From the NCBI GenBank assembly GCA_017387165.1, contig JAFOFS010000310.1, positions 1 through 5,639 on the forward strand: a DNA stretch of 5,639 bases. Reading direction: 5' to 3'. A model generated the notes under the pieces. The model did no database searches and had not been told where the DNA came from. It was given only the letters and a program-made list of their open reading frames with translations. Within the stretch, counting starts at the first letter, position 1; every line of letters starts with the position of its first letter. Position numbers and translations under genes: made by a program. This stretch comes from Clostridia bacterium. Lineage in GTDB: Bacteria > Bacillota > Clostridia > Oscillospirales > Acutalibacteraceae. Positions 1 to 5,639 of the stretch are shown piece after piece.

Positions 1-342
1 CCGAAGGTGCTGCGCGCCGCGATGGGCGGCACGCTGCGGTTGCCGATCGCGGTGACCGACCATCTGACACAGACCATTGCCAAGTGGCGGGAGGATGGGC
101 TGACCGTCTACGCCTGCGTGGCGTCATCGGAGGCTCTGCCGCTGACCGAGGTATCCCTCGGAAAAGGCTGCGTTCCCATTATCGGCAACGAAGCCAACGG
201 CTTGACCGCCGAAACGATCGCTGCCTGCAGCCAACGCCTGACCATTCCGATGGCGGGACGCGCCGAGTCGCTCAATGCGGCGGTGGCGGCCTGCATCGTC
301 TTGTGGGAGCACACCCGCGAGGAGGCAGCCAATGGAAAGTAA
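1..342 (+). CDS. SpoU/TrmH-family RNA 2'-O-ribose methyltransferase, C-terminal part (5' end outside window)
   Basis: The reading frame is open from base 1 and ends at TAA 340-342, leaving 113 residues of what is probably a protein of about 250-270 residues. Two hallmark motifs of the SPOUT (SpoU) methyltransferase fold are visible. One is IGNEANGL at visible residues 61-68, matching the family's GNExxGL loop. The other is IPMAGRAESLNAA starting at visible residue 82, matching IPMxGxxeSLNVAxA. In the family these loops form the trefoil knot that binds S-adenosylmethionine, and the enzyme methylates a ribose 2'-OH in rRNA or tRNA. The motif with the catalytic Arg lies upstream and is not in the window, so activity and the target nucleotide cannot be judged. 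The start AAMGGTLRLPIA also fits the family (usual form RASMGxxFRLPI). The 3' end overlaps dprA by 11 bases in another frame, which suggests co-transcription. The family call is firm; the exact member (RlmB, TsnR-like or other) is unknown. Confidence 0.9.
   Translation, partial: PKVLRAAMGGTLRLPIAVTDHLTQTIAKWREDGLTVYACVASSEALPLTEVSLGKGCVPIIGNEANGLTAETIAACSQRLTIPMAGRAESLNAAVAACIVLWEHTREEAANGK
319..325 (+). promoter_or_regulatory. Ribosome binding site that fixes the dprA start
   Basis: GAGGAGG lies six bases before ATG 332, inside the last codons of the upstream methyltransferase gene. It supports ATG 332 over the longer in-frame possibility at ATG 275, which has no such site and would add 19 residues unlike DprA. 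Confidence 0.8.
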
Positions 343-1567
343 GCGGCTGTGGATATGGCTACAGAGCGCCGTCGGCGTCGGTTGGACGCACAGCGCCGAC
401 CTGCTCCAGCAGTTCGGTGATGCGGCAGCGGTATACGCCGCCGACGAGTCGGCCTTGCGCGCCGCAGGGCTGAACGGCGCGGCTTTACGCAATCTCAAGA
501 ATAAATCCTTGTCCAAAGCGGACAAGATACTGAAGACCGTCCAAAAAAAGGGCTGGCAGGTGCTGACCCCCGATGATGCAGCGTATCCCGACGGCTGGGC
601 GGCGTTACCCGATCTGCCGCTGGCGGTGTACGTCTGCGGACAGTTGCCCGACCGCGCGGCATTCCCCACGATTGCGGTGGTGGGCACGCGTAAGATCAGC
701 GAGGAGGGACGCCGTCTGACGGCTGCTTTGGCGGCAGGATTGGCTGCTGCCGGCTGTACGTTGGTGGGGGATACGATCCACGGCGGCGACGAAGTCGCCA
801 TGGAGGCGGCGGTCAAGGTCGGCGGTGTCGGTGTCATTTTGCAGCCCTGCGGTACGGACGTGGATTACCCGAAAAAGAGCGACCGTCTCCGCACGGCGGT
901 GCTGACCGCCGGCGGTGCGATTCTCTCGGAATTTCCGCCGTCCACGCCGGTGAGACGGGAAAACTACGGTCTGCGCAATCGCCTGCTGGCGACCTATGCC
1001 GATGTGGTGCTGGTGACCGAAGCAGGAGAAAAGAGCGGTACCCTTCGATTGGCAGGTCTTGCCGCGGCGTCCGGGCGTGAGGTATTGGCCGTGCCCGGTG
1101 ACCGCACACAAAACGCAGGCTGTCACAAGCTGATTCGCGACGGCGCCGCGTTGGTGGAAAACTGCCGCGAGATTCTCAAGGTCTTGGTGGGGCGTTACCC
1201 ACAACTGAACAGCGAAAAGGGTATGGAGGCGGAGAAGCGCAGCTGGGCGGAAAGTCCCAAGAGCGAGCCGCCGAAAAAGGAGCGGAAACCGGCGAAGCGA
1301 CCCGAACCGATCCGCCCGTACGTGGTGCGGCAGCAACCGCAACCTGCGCCTGCTTCGGGCGAGGTGACGTGGGGACCGCTGCCCGATTATTTGAGCGACC
1401 GCGCCAAAACGGTCGCGGAGCGCTTGACCGCCGAGCCGCGGTCGATCGAACAATTGACGGAAGATACGGCGCTGTCTATGCCGCAGGCAATGACCGCGCT
1501 GACAGAATTGGAACTGTGCGGAGTGGCACAGAGTTACCCCGGTGGGCGTTACAGCCGGAAAGGATAA
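332..1567 (+). CDS. dprA: DNA processing protein DprA (divergent Smf-family)
   Basis: This is a 411-residue protein with the layout of DprA/Smf. In the family, DprA binds incoming single-stranded DNA in the cytoplasm during natural transformation and loads RecA; many non-competent species also keep it. Residues 1 to about 100 form the helical N-terminal domain, ending in the expected DAAYPDGWAALPDLPLAVYV-type stretch. The Rossmann-like core runs from about 105 to 285, with VVGTRK at 116-121, LSEFPP from 198, RNRLLA from 215, EAGEKSGTL from 230 and VPGD from 254. A Lys/Pro/Glu-rich linker of about 65 residues (roughly 285-350) leads to a C-terminal winged-helix domain (about 352-411) ending in GGRY. 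The oddity is at 146-153: GDTIHGGD stands where most relatives have SGxARGID, and the His that usually follows is also missing. Flanking motifs remain in the same frame, so this is divergence and not a frameshift. topA follows after six bases. The family call is firm; whether it still binds DNA normally is uncertain. Confidence 0.9.
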   Translation: MESKRLWIWLQSAVGVGWTHSADLLQQFGDAAAVYAADESALRAAGLNGAALRNLKNKSLSKADKILKTVQKKGWQVLTPDDAAYPDGWAALPDLPLAVYVCGQLPDRAAFPTIAVVGTRKISEEGRRLTAALAAGLAAAGCTLVGDTIHGGDEVAMEAAVKVGGVGVILQPCGTDVDYPKKSDRLRTAVLTAGGAILSEFPPSTPVRRENYGLRNRLLATYADVVLVTEAGEKSGTLRLAGLAAASGREVLAVPGDRTQNAGCHKLIRDGAALVENCREILKVLVGRYPQLNSEKGMEAEKRSWAESPKSEPPKKERKPAKRPEPIRPYVVRQQPQPAPASGEVTWGPLPDYLSDRAKTVAERLTAEPRSIEQLTEDTALSMPQAMTALTELELCGVAQSYPGGRYSRKG

Positions 1568-1573
1568 GAAACT

Positions 1574-3679
1574 ATGGCAACATTGGTAATCGTTGAGTCG
1601 GAACACAAGGCAAAAATCATTCAGGGCTTCCTGGGCACGGGCTATGAGGTTCGCGCCACGGTCGGTCACGTCCGTGACCTCCCGAAGACGCTGCTGGGCG
1701 TGGATATTCAAAACCGCTTCCAGCCGCATTACGTGGATATTGCAGGCAAATCCCAGTTGATTCGCAGTCTGCGCGAGAGCGCGGCGGCGGCCGACTGTGT
1801 TCTTCTCGCAACTGACCCCGATCGCGAGGGAGAGGCCATTTCGTGGCATCTGGCAACCATGCTGGGAACCGATCTGACCGATAGGAACCGCGTGACCTTT
1901 AACGAGATCACCAAAAGCGGTGTGCAGCAGGGTATGAGCAATCCCCGTGCCATCGATATGGATCTGGTCAACGCCCAGCAGGCGCGCCGCGTGCTGGACC
2001 GCATCGTCGGCTACCAGATCAGCCCGTACCTGTGGAAAAAGATCCGCAAGGGTCTGTCCGCCGGTCGTGTGCAATCGGCGACCGCCGCCCTCGTGGTGGA
2101 GCGTGAGCAGGAGATCCGCAACTTCAAGGTGGAGGAATACTGGACGGTGGACGCCCAGCTGTCCACCACCAAGGCCGGCAAGCAGTTCCCTGCCAAGCTG
2201 GTGACCAAAAACGGCAGCAAGGTGAAGATCCGCAATCAAGAAGCGGCGGATGCGATGCTGGCGGAGCTGCGGAATGCGGAGTACCGCATCGCCAAGGTGA
2301 AGCGCGGCACCCGCAAGGTCAACCCGGCGCCGCCGTTTACCACCTCCACCCTGCAGCAGGAGGCCAGCCGCCGTCTTGGCTTTGAGACCCGACTGACCAT
2401 GCGCCTGGCGCAGGAGCTGTATGAAGGTGTCAACGTCGAAGGCATCGGCGCGGTCGGTCTGATCACCTACCTGCGTACCGACAGCCTCCGCATTTCGGAT
2501 GAGGCGCGCAAGGAAGGCAACGCCTACATTGCGGCAGCCTACGGCAAGGAGTATCTGCCCGAAAAGGCGCGCTATTATAAGAGTCGCGCAGGTGCGCAGG
2601 ACGCGCATGAGGCGATCCGTCCGACCATGCCCAACCTCACCCCCGACCAAGTGAAAAATTCGCTCACCCGCGACCAGTATAAGCTGTATCGCCTGGTGTG
2701 GGAACGCTTTATTGCCAGCCTGATGCAGACCGCCATCCACGATACCTGTCAGGCGGATATTCAGGCAGGTGACTATACCTTCCACGCGTCCGGCTATTCG
2801 GTGAAATTCGACGGTTACACCGTCTTGTACACCGAGGGCAAGGACGAGGAGGATGAGGAAAACGCGCCGCTGCCGGTGCTGGAGGAGGGCATGGTGCTCA
2901 CCCTTCGCGATCTGGCAGGAAACCAGCATTTCACCCAGCCGCCGTCCCGCTATACCGAGGCGACGCTGGTTAAGGCGATGGAAGAAAGCGGCATCGGCCG
3001 CCCGTCTACCTATTCGCCCACCATCGGTACCATCCTCTCCCGTGAGTACATCGAGCGCGAGGGCAAGCTGCTCAAGCCGACCGCCCTCGGTGAGATCACC
3101 ACGCAGGTGATGAAGGAGAATTTCCCCGAGATCGTTGACGTCAAGTTTACCGCCCATATGGAAGAACAGCTCGACGAGGTGGAAAACGGCAACAACGATT
3201 GGGTGGACACCATGGATACTTTCTACAAGGGCTTCGCCAAGACGCTGGCTGCCGCCGAGAAGAACATCGGTGAGGAGCGGGTCAAGGTGCCGGACGTCGA
3301 GAGCGACGAGGTCTGCGAGATGTGCGGCCGCAAGATGGTCATCAAGACCGGTCGCTACGGCAAGTTCCTCGCCTGCCCCGGCTATCCGACCTGCAAGAAC
3401 ACCAAGCGTATCGTGGTGCGTACCGGCGGCGTTTGCCCGAAGTGCGGCGGCGATATCCTCTCCAAGAAATCCCGTAACAACCGCAAATTCTACGGTTGCT
3501 CCAACTATCCGAAATGCGATTTCGTGTCTTGGAGCGAGCCGTCCAACGAGGTTTGTCCGCAGTGCGGCAAGACCCTCTTTAAGCAAAAAGGAAAGAACGC
3601 CAAGCTGTTCTGCCAGACCGAAGGCTGCGGCTTCAGCAAGGCTCCGACCCGTAAATCCCGCAAAAAGAACGAGGAATGA
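1574..3679 (+). CDS. topA: DNA topoisomerase I (type IA)
   Basis: A complete 701-residue bacterial topoisomerase I, which relaxes negatively supercoiled DNA by cutting one strand through a 5'-phosphotyrosine link and passing the other strand. The TOPRIM domain is at the N terminus, with Glu8 and the metal-binding DPDREGE motif (Asp81, Asp83, Glu85). The catalytic Tyr299 and its partner Arg301 lie in GLITYLRTDS, equivalent to Tyr319/Arg321 of E. coli. The conserved GAQDAHEAIRPT block follows. The C terminus carries three four-cysteine zinc ribbons: Cys581/584/601/607, Cys621/624/642/648 and Cys661/664/680/685, then a basic tail. Length and domain order are normal for Firmicutes. The first motif reads VESEHKAK where nearly all family members I know have VESPxKAK. 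The start is ATG 1574, preceded by AAAGGA (1559-1564) that overlaps the dprA stop, so the two genes are probably coupled. The stop at 3677-3679 is just ahead of lysA. Confidence 0.97.
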   Translation: MATLVIVESEHKAKIIQGFLGTGYEVRATVGHVRDLPKTLLGVDIQNRFQPHYVDIAGKSQLIRSLRESAAAADCVLLATDPDREGEAISWHLATMLGTDLTDRNRVTFNEITKSGVQQGMSNPRAIDMDLVNAQQARRVLDRIVGYQISPYLWKKIRKGLSAGRVQSATAALVVEREQEIRNFKVEEYWTVDAQLSTTKAGKQFPAKLVTKNGSKVKIRNQEAADAMLAELRNAEYRIAKVKRGTRKVNPAPPFTTSTLQQEASRRLGFETRLTMRLAQELYEGVNVEGIGAVGLITYLRTDSLRISDEARKEGNAYIAAAYGKEYLPEKARYYKSRAGAQDAHEAIRPTMPNLTPDQVKNSLTRDQYKLYRLVWERFIASLMQTAIHDTCQADIQAGDYTFHASGYSVKFDGYTVLYTEGKDEEDEENAPLPVLEEGMVLTLRDLAGNQHFTQPPSRYTEATLVKAMEESGIGRPSTYSPTIGTILSREYIEREGKLLKPTALGEITTQVMKENFPEIVDVKFTAHMEEQLDEVENGNNDWVDTMDTFYKGFAKTLAAAEKNIGEERVKVPDVESDEVCEMCGRKMVIKTGRYGKFLACPGYPTCKNTKRIVVRTGGVCPKCGGDILSKKSRNNRKFYGCSNYPKCDFVSWSEPSNEVCPQCGKTLFKQKGKNAKLFCQTEGCGFSKAPTRKSRKKNEE
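3671..3675 (+). promoter_or_regulatory. Ribosome binding site deciding the lysA start
   Basis: GAGGA lies in the last topA codons. It directly abuts ATG 3676, which is too close for initiation, but is nine bases from the in-frame ATG 3685. This favours 3685 as the lysA start, although ATG 3676 forms an ATGA overlap with the topA stop. Confidence 0.65.
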
Positions 3680-3684
3680 TCTCT

Positions 3685-4959
3685 ATGCAAAAGACTCCGT
3701 TTGTCAGTAAGGAAAAGCTGCTGGAAATTACCAAAACCTACCCCACTCCGTTCCATTTGTACGATGAAGCGGGTATCCGCCGCAACGCGCAGGCGCTGAA
3801 GGATGCGTTCGCGTGGAACGCGGGCTTCCGCGAGTATTTTGCGGTCAAGGCGACCCCCAATCCGTTCTTGCTGAAGCTGCTGCATGAGTACGATTGCGGC
3901 TGCGATTGCTCGTCGCTGACCGAGCTGATGCTGTCCGAGGCGTGCGGTATCACGGGAAAACACATTATGTTCTCCTCCAACGATACGCCGCCGCAGGAGT
4001 TTGCAGAGGCGCATCGCCTCGGCGGTATCATCAATCTGGACGACATCACCCACATCGACTGCGTCGAGCAGGTGCTGGGGGAGATTCCCGAAACCATCAG
4101 CTGCCGCTTCAATCCCGGCGGTGTGTTCCAGATGAGCAACGGCATTATGGATAACCCCGGCGATTCCAAATACGGTATGACCGAGGCGCAGCTGTTTGAG
4201 GCGTTCCGCATTTTGAAGGCCAAGGGCGCCAAGCGCTTCGGTATCCACGCGTTTTTGGCGTCCAACACCGTCACCAACGAATACTACCCCAAGCTGGCCG
4301 GCATTCTGTTTGAATTGGCGGTGCGGCTGGAAAAAGAAACCGGCGCAGACGTGGCGTTTATCAATCTGTCGGGCGGCGTCGGCGTGCCGTATCGTCCGGA
4401 GCAGACTCCGAACGACATCGCCGCGATCGGCGCAGGCGTCCGCGAGCAATTTGAAAAAATTCTCGTTCCGGCAGGAATGGGGGACGTCGCCATCTACACC
4501 GAGCTGGGTCGCTTTATGATGGCGCCGTACGGCTGTCTGGTCACCACCGCCATCCACGAAAAACACACCCATAAGGAGTACATCGGCGTGGATGCCTGCG
4601 CGGTCAACCTGATGCGTCCGGCTATGTATGGTGCGTACCATCACATCACGGTGGCCGGCAAGGAGGACGCCCCCTGCGATCACCGATACGACGTGGTCGG
4701 CTCGCTGTGTGAAAACAACGACAAATTTGCGATCGACCGGATGCTCCCGTCGATCGATATGGGGGATATTTTGGTTATCCACGACACCGGCGCCCACGGC
4801 TTTGCCATGGGGTATAACTACAACGGCAAGCTGAAATCGGCCGAGCTGCTGCTCCGCGAGGACGGCAGCGTGCAGATGATTCGTCGCGCCGAGCGTCCGT
4901 CGGATTATTTCGCCACCTTCGATTGCTTCCCCGAATACGACGGCATCACCAAGAAATAA
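3685..4959 (+). CDS. lysA: Diaminopimelate decarboxylase (PLP fold type III)
   Basis: A 424-residue enzyme of the alanine racemase-like, PLP-dependent decarboxylase family. It most likely converts meso-diaminopimelate to L-lysine plus CO2, the last step of the DAP route, in the cytoplasm. Visible active-site marks are Lys55 in YFAVKATPNP (PLP Schiff base), His188 in HAFLAS, the phosphate-binding SGGVG at 229-233, ELGR at 273-276, Arg311 and Tyr315 in MRPAMYGAYH (substrate carboxylate contacts in DAP decarboxylases), and Cys342-Glu343 in GSLCENND, the catalytic Cys donated across the dimer. The barrel is N-terminal and the beta domain C-terminal, as usual. Near the end, GAHGFAMGYNYN has His371 where the common form reads GAY. 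This, with CENND in place of CESGD, fits a separate clostridial branch usually annotated as LysA. The start is ATG 3685 by ribosome-binding-site spacing; ATG 3676 would add three residues. An intrinsic terminator follows the stop directly. Ornithine/arginine decarboxylase is less likely because the CE and RPxxYxAYH motifs are those of DAP enzymes. Confidence 0.88.
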   Translation: MQKTPFVSKEKLLEITKTYPTPFHLYDEAGIRRNAQALKDAFAWNAGFREYFAVKATPNPFLLKLLHEYDCGCDCSSLTELMLSEACGITGKHIMFSSNDTPPQEFAEAHRLGGIINLDDITHIDCVEQVLGEIPETISCRFNPGGVFQMSNGIMDNPGDSKYGMTEAQLFEAFRILKAKGAKRFGIHAFLASNTVTNEYYPKLAGILFELAVRLEKETGADVAFINLSGGVGVPYRPEQTPNDIAAIGAGVREQFEKILVPAGMGDVAIYTELGRFMMAPYGCLVTTAIHEKHTHKEYIGVDACAVNLMRPAMYGAYHHITVAGKEDAPCDHRYDVVGSLCENNDKFAIDRMLPSIDMGDILVIHDTGAHGFAMGYNYNGKLKSAELLLREDGSVQMIRRAERPSDYFATFDCFPEYDGITKK

Positions 4960-4960
4960 G

Positions 4961-5001
4961 AAAAAGCGGAGTTTGGCAAAAACTCCGCTTTTTTTCTTTT
5001 T
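4961..5001 (+). terminator. Intrinsic (rho-independent) terminator after lysA
   Basis: A 14-base perfect stem pairs 4961-4974 (AAAAAGCGGAGTTT) with 4980-4993, around the five-base loop GGCAA. The T-run covers 4989-4995 and resumes at 4997-5001. It begins one base after the lysA stop and should end the methyltransferase-dprA-topA-lysA transcript. The A-rich left flank (4954-4965) means it could also work on the opposite strand. Confidence 0.93.
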
Positions 5002-5019
5002 CGTTCGGAGGGGAAAGCA

Positions 5020-5048
5020 TTGACACGCGCCGGTTTTGGTGGTATGAT
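5020..5048 (+). promoter_or_regulatory. SigA/sigma-70-type promoter for the ABC permease gene
   Basis: The -35 box is a perfect TTGACA (5020-5025). A 17-base spacer leads to TATGAT (5043-5048), one base from consensus, and TG at 5040-5041 forms an extended -10. Transcription should start near 5055, giving a leader of roughly 45 bases. It sits just after the terminator, so the permease gene starts a new transcription unit. The call rests on sequence match only. Confidence 0.85.
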
Positions 5049-5062
5049 AAATAGGAATTATT

Positions 5063-5076
5063 CTGTTTATAAGCAG
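5063..5076. promoter_or_regulatory. Small dyad just downstream of the predicted start site (possible operator)
   Basis: CTGTTTA and TAAGCAG form two seven-base half-sites with one mismatched pair and no spacer. The dyad lies about eight bases after the predicted transcription start, where a repressor could block elongation. No known regulator's site is recognised. A 14-base AT-rich dyad can also arise by chance. Confidence 0.25.
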
Positions 5077-5086
5077 GAAGTTGAAG

Positions 5087-5095
5087 AAAGGGGAG
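5087..5095 (+). promoter_or_regulatory. Strong ribosome binding site for the ABC permease
   Basis: AAAGGGGAG lies six bases before ATG 5102. A GTG at 5099 is in frame and adjacent, but the spacing favours the ATG. Confidence 0.75.
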
Positions 5096-5101
5096 ACCGT
5101 G

Positions 5102-5639
5102 ATGCTGCGGCGTTTTTTTGGTGACTTCAAAAAATACAAGGGCTACGTACTGTTCGCCGCTCGTGCCGATCTGAAATCGGAGGTGGCGGGCTCTTACCTC
5201 AACTGGCTGTGGTGGATTCTGGATCCGCTGTTCCAGATGCTCATCTATATGTTCCTGATGATGTACGTGTTCAACAAGTCCATCGACTTTGCCATCATCT
5301 TCGTTTTCCTCGGTCTGACGATGTGGGACCTGTTTAACAAGACGCTGATGAAAAGCTCCCGTATCATCAAGGAAAACGCCCACATTCTCAAAAAAGTCCG
5401 TATGCCGAAGTTTTTGCTGGTGCTGCAGGCGATGTATGTCAACGGCTTCAAGATGTTCATCTCGCTCGGCCTGACCGGTGTGCTGATGATTATTTGGAGT
5501 ATCTTCCCGATCGACCGCGCCGGTCGGCTGGTGTTCGGGTGGGAGATGCTGTGGTTTATCCCCGTGCTGCTCACCTATTTCCTGCTGGTGTTCGGTTTGA
5601 GCCTCATCGTCACCCACATCGGCGTGTACGTGGAGGACC
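5102..5639 (+). CDS. ABC-2 type permease of a polysaccharide/teichoic-acid exporter, N-terminal part (3' end outside window)
   Basis: The frame is open from ATG 5102 to the window edge, giving 179 complete codons of a protein that in this family is about 260-280 residues. It matches the Wzm/TagG/RfbA-type membrane subunit, which with an ATP-binding partner exports lipid-linked polysaccharide or wall teichoic acid across the membrane. The short basic N terminus is followed by LNWLWWILDPLFQMLIY (from residue 33), equivalent to the family's LGYLWWxLNPLxxLLxY at the first membrane segment. The cytoplasmic loop at 91-103, ENAHILKKVRMPK, matches the family's ENAxLIKKVxFPR signature, thought to contact the ATPase. 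Hydrophobic segments are seen at about 34-57, 62-78, 104-133 and 148-172, followed by an amphipathic turn ending VYVED, like the family's VxxRD. It has its own promoter and ribosome binding site and is separated from lysA by a terminator. The ATPase gene is expected downstream but is not visible, so the exported polymer cannot be named. Confidence 0.88.
   Translation, partial: MLRRFFGDFKKYKGYVLFAARADLKSEVAGSYLNWLWWILDPLFQMLIYMFLMMYVFNKSIDFAIIFVFLGLTMWDLFNKTLMKSSRIIKENAHILKKVRMPKFLLVLQAMYVNGFKMFISLGLTGVLMIIWSIFPIDRAGRLVFGWEMLWFIPVLLTYFLLVFGLSLIVTHIGVYVED

Noticed and set aside
275..331. Longer dprA start at ATG 275
   Set aside because: It would overlap the methyltransferase by 68 bases, has no ribosome binding site, and its extra residues do not resemble DprA. 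ATG 332 has GAGGAGG at ideal spacing.
84..473. 129-residue plus-strand open frame
   Set aside because: It is out of frame across the methyltransferase and dprA, both of which show family motifs. Its composition is Arg/Ser-rich, typical of a shadow frame.
767..805. Frameshift or sequencing error as the cause of the odd DprA loop
   Set aside because: The frame is the same before and after the loop, the length between VVGTRK and LSEFPP is close to normal, and the last Gly and Asp of the motif region remain. Substitution fits better.
605..3586. 993-residue open frame on the minus strand
   Set aside because: It lies antisense and codon-aligned to dprA and topA, both recognised by many motifs. 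The translation is low-complexity His/Leu/Arg/Gly-rich with no family motif. It is explained by the lack of TTA, CTA and TCA codons in the sense genes.
3135..3710. 191-residue plus-strand open frame within topA
   Set aside because: It is a shadow frame over the TopA zinc ribbons, Arg/Ser/Ala-rich, with no motif of its own.
4960..5101. Riboswitch or small RNA in the intergenic gap
   Set aside because: The 142-base gap is filled by the terminator, promoter and a leader of about 45 bases, too short for a known riboswitch aptamer plus switch. No conserved aptamer core was seen.
3505..5139. 544-residue open frame on the minus strand
   Set aside because: It is antisense to lysA, runs through the terminator and promoter region, and has no recognisable domain.
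4946..5617. 223-residue minus-strand open frame over the permease
   Set aside because: It is antisense to a permease with clear family motifs and membrane segments, and passes through the terminator and promoter. It is Gln/His-rich without domain signal.

Overview
The window is an ordinary-looking stretch of bacterial chromosome: GC-rich, densely coding, all genes on the + strand. It most resembles a Gram-positive Clostridia genome, perhaps the Oscillospirales/Ruminococcaceae. That placement is inferred from three things: the dprA-topA pairing typical of Firmicutes, the clostridial flavour of the LysA protein (GSLCENND motif, high similarity to the form I recall from clostridia), and strong GGAGG-type ribosome binding sites with a SigA-like promoter. 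The genus cannot be read from the sequence alone.

Region 1 (1-4959) looks like one tightly packed transcription unit that enters from the left. It holds the C-terminal half of a SpoU/TrmH-family RNA 2'-O-ribose methyltransferase (1-342), dprA (332-1567), topA (1574-3679) and lysA (3685-4959). Neighbouring genes overlap by 11 bases or are 5-6 bases apart. The ribosome binding sites of dprA and lysA lie inside the end of the preceding gene, and that of topA overlaps the dprA stop, so translational coupling is likely. The jobs are unrelated: RNA modification, handling of incoming single-stranded DNA, relaxation of negative supercoils, and the last step of lysine synthesis. The unit is best read as a housekeeping operon and not as a dedicated system.

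Region 2 (4960-5101) is the only intergenic gap. It holds a strong intrinsic terminator (4961-5001), then a near-consensus promoter (TTGACA, 17-base spacer, extended -10 TATGAT, 5020-5048), a short leader with a small dyad (5063-5076), and a strong ribosome binding site.

Region 3 (5102-5639) is the start of an ABC-2 type permease of the polysaccharide/teichoic-acid export family, cut by the window edge. It probably opens a surface-polysaccharide export operon.

I found no CRISPR array, tRNA, rRNA, insertion sequence, phage gene or convincing new system. The points most worth a second look are protein-level. DprA has lost the normally conserved SGxARGID loop. TopA has an unusual version of the VESPxKA motif. 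LysA carries His where the usual GAY motif has Tyr.
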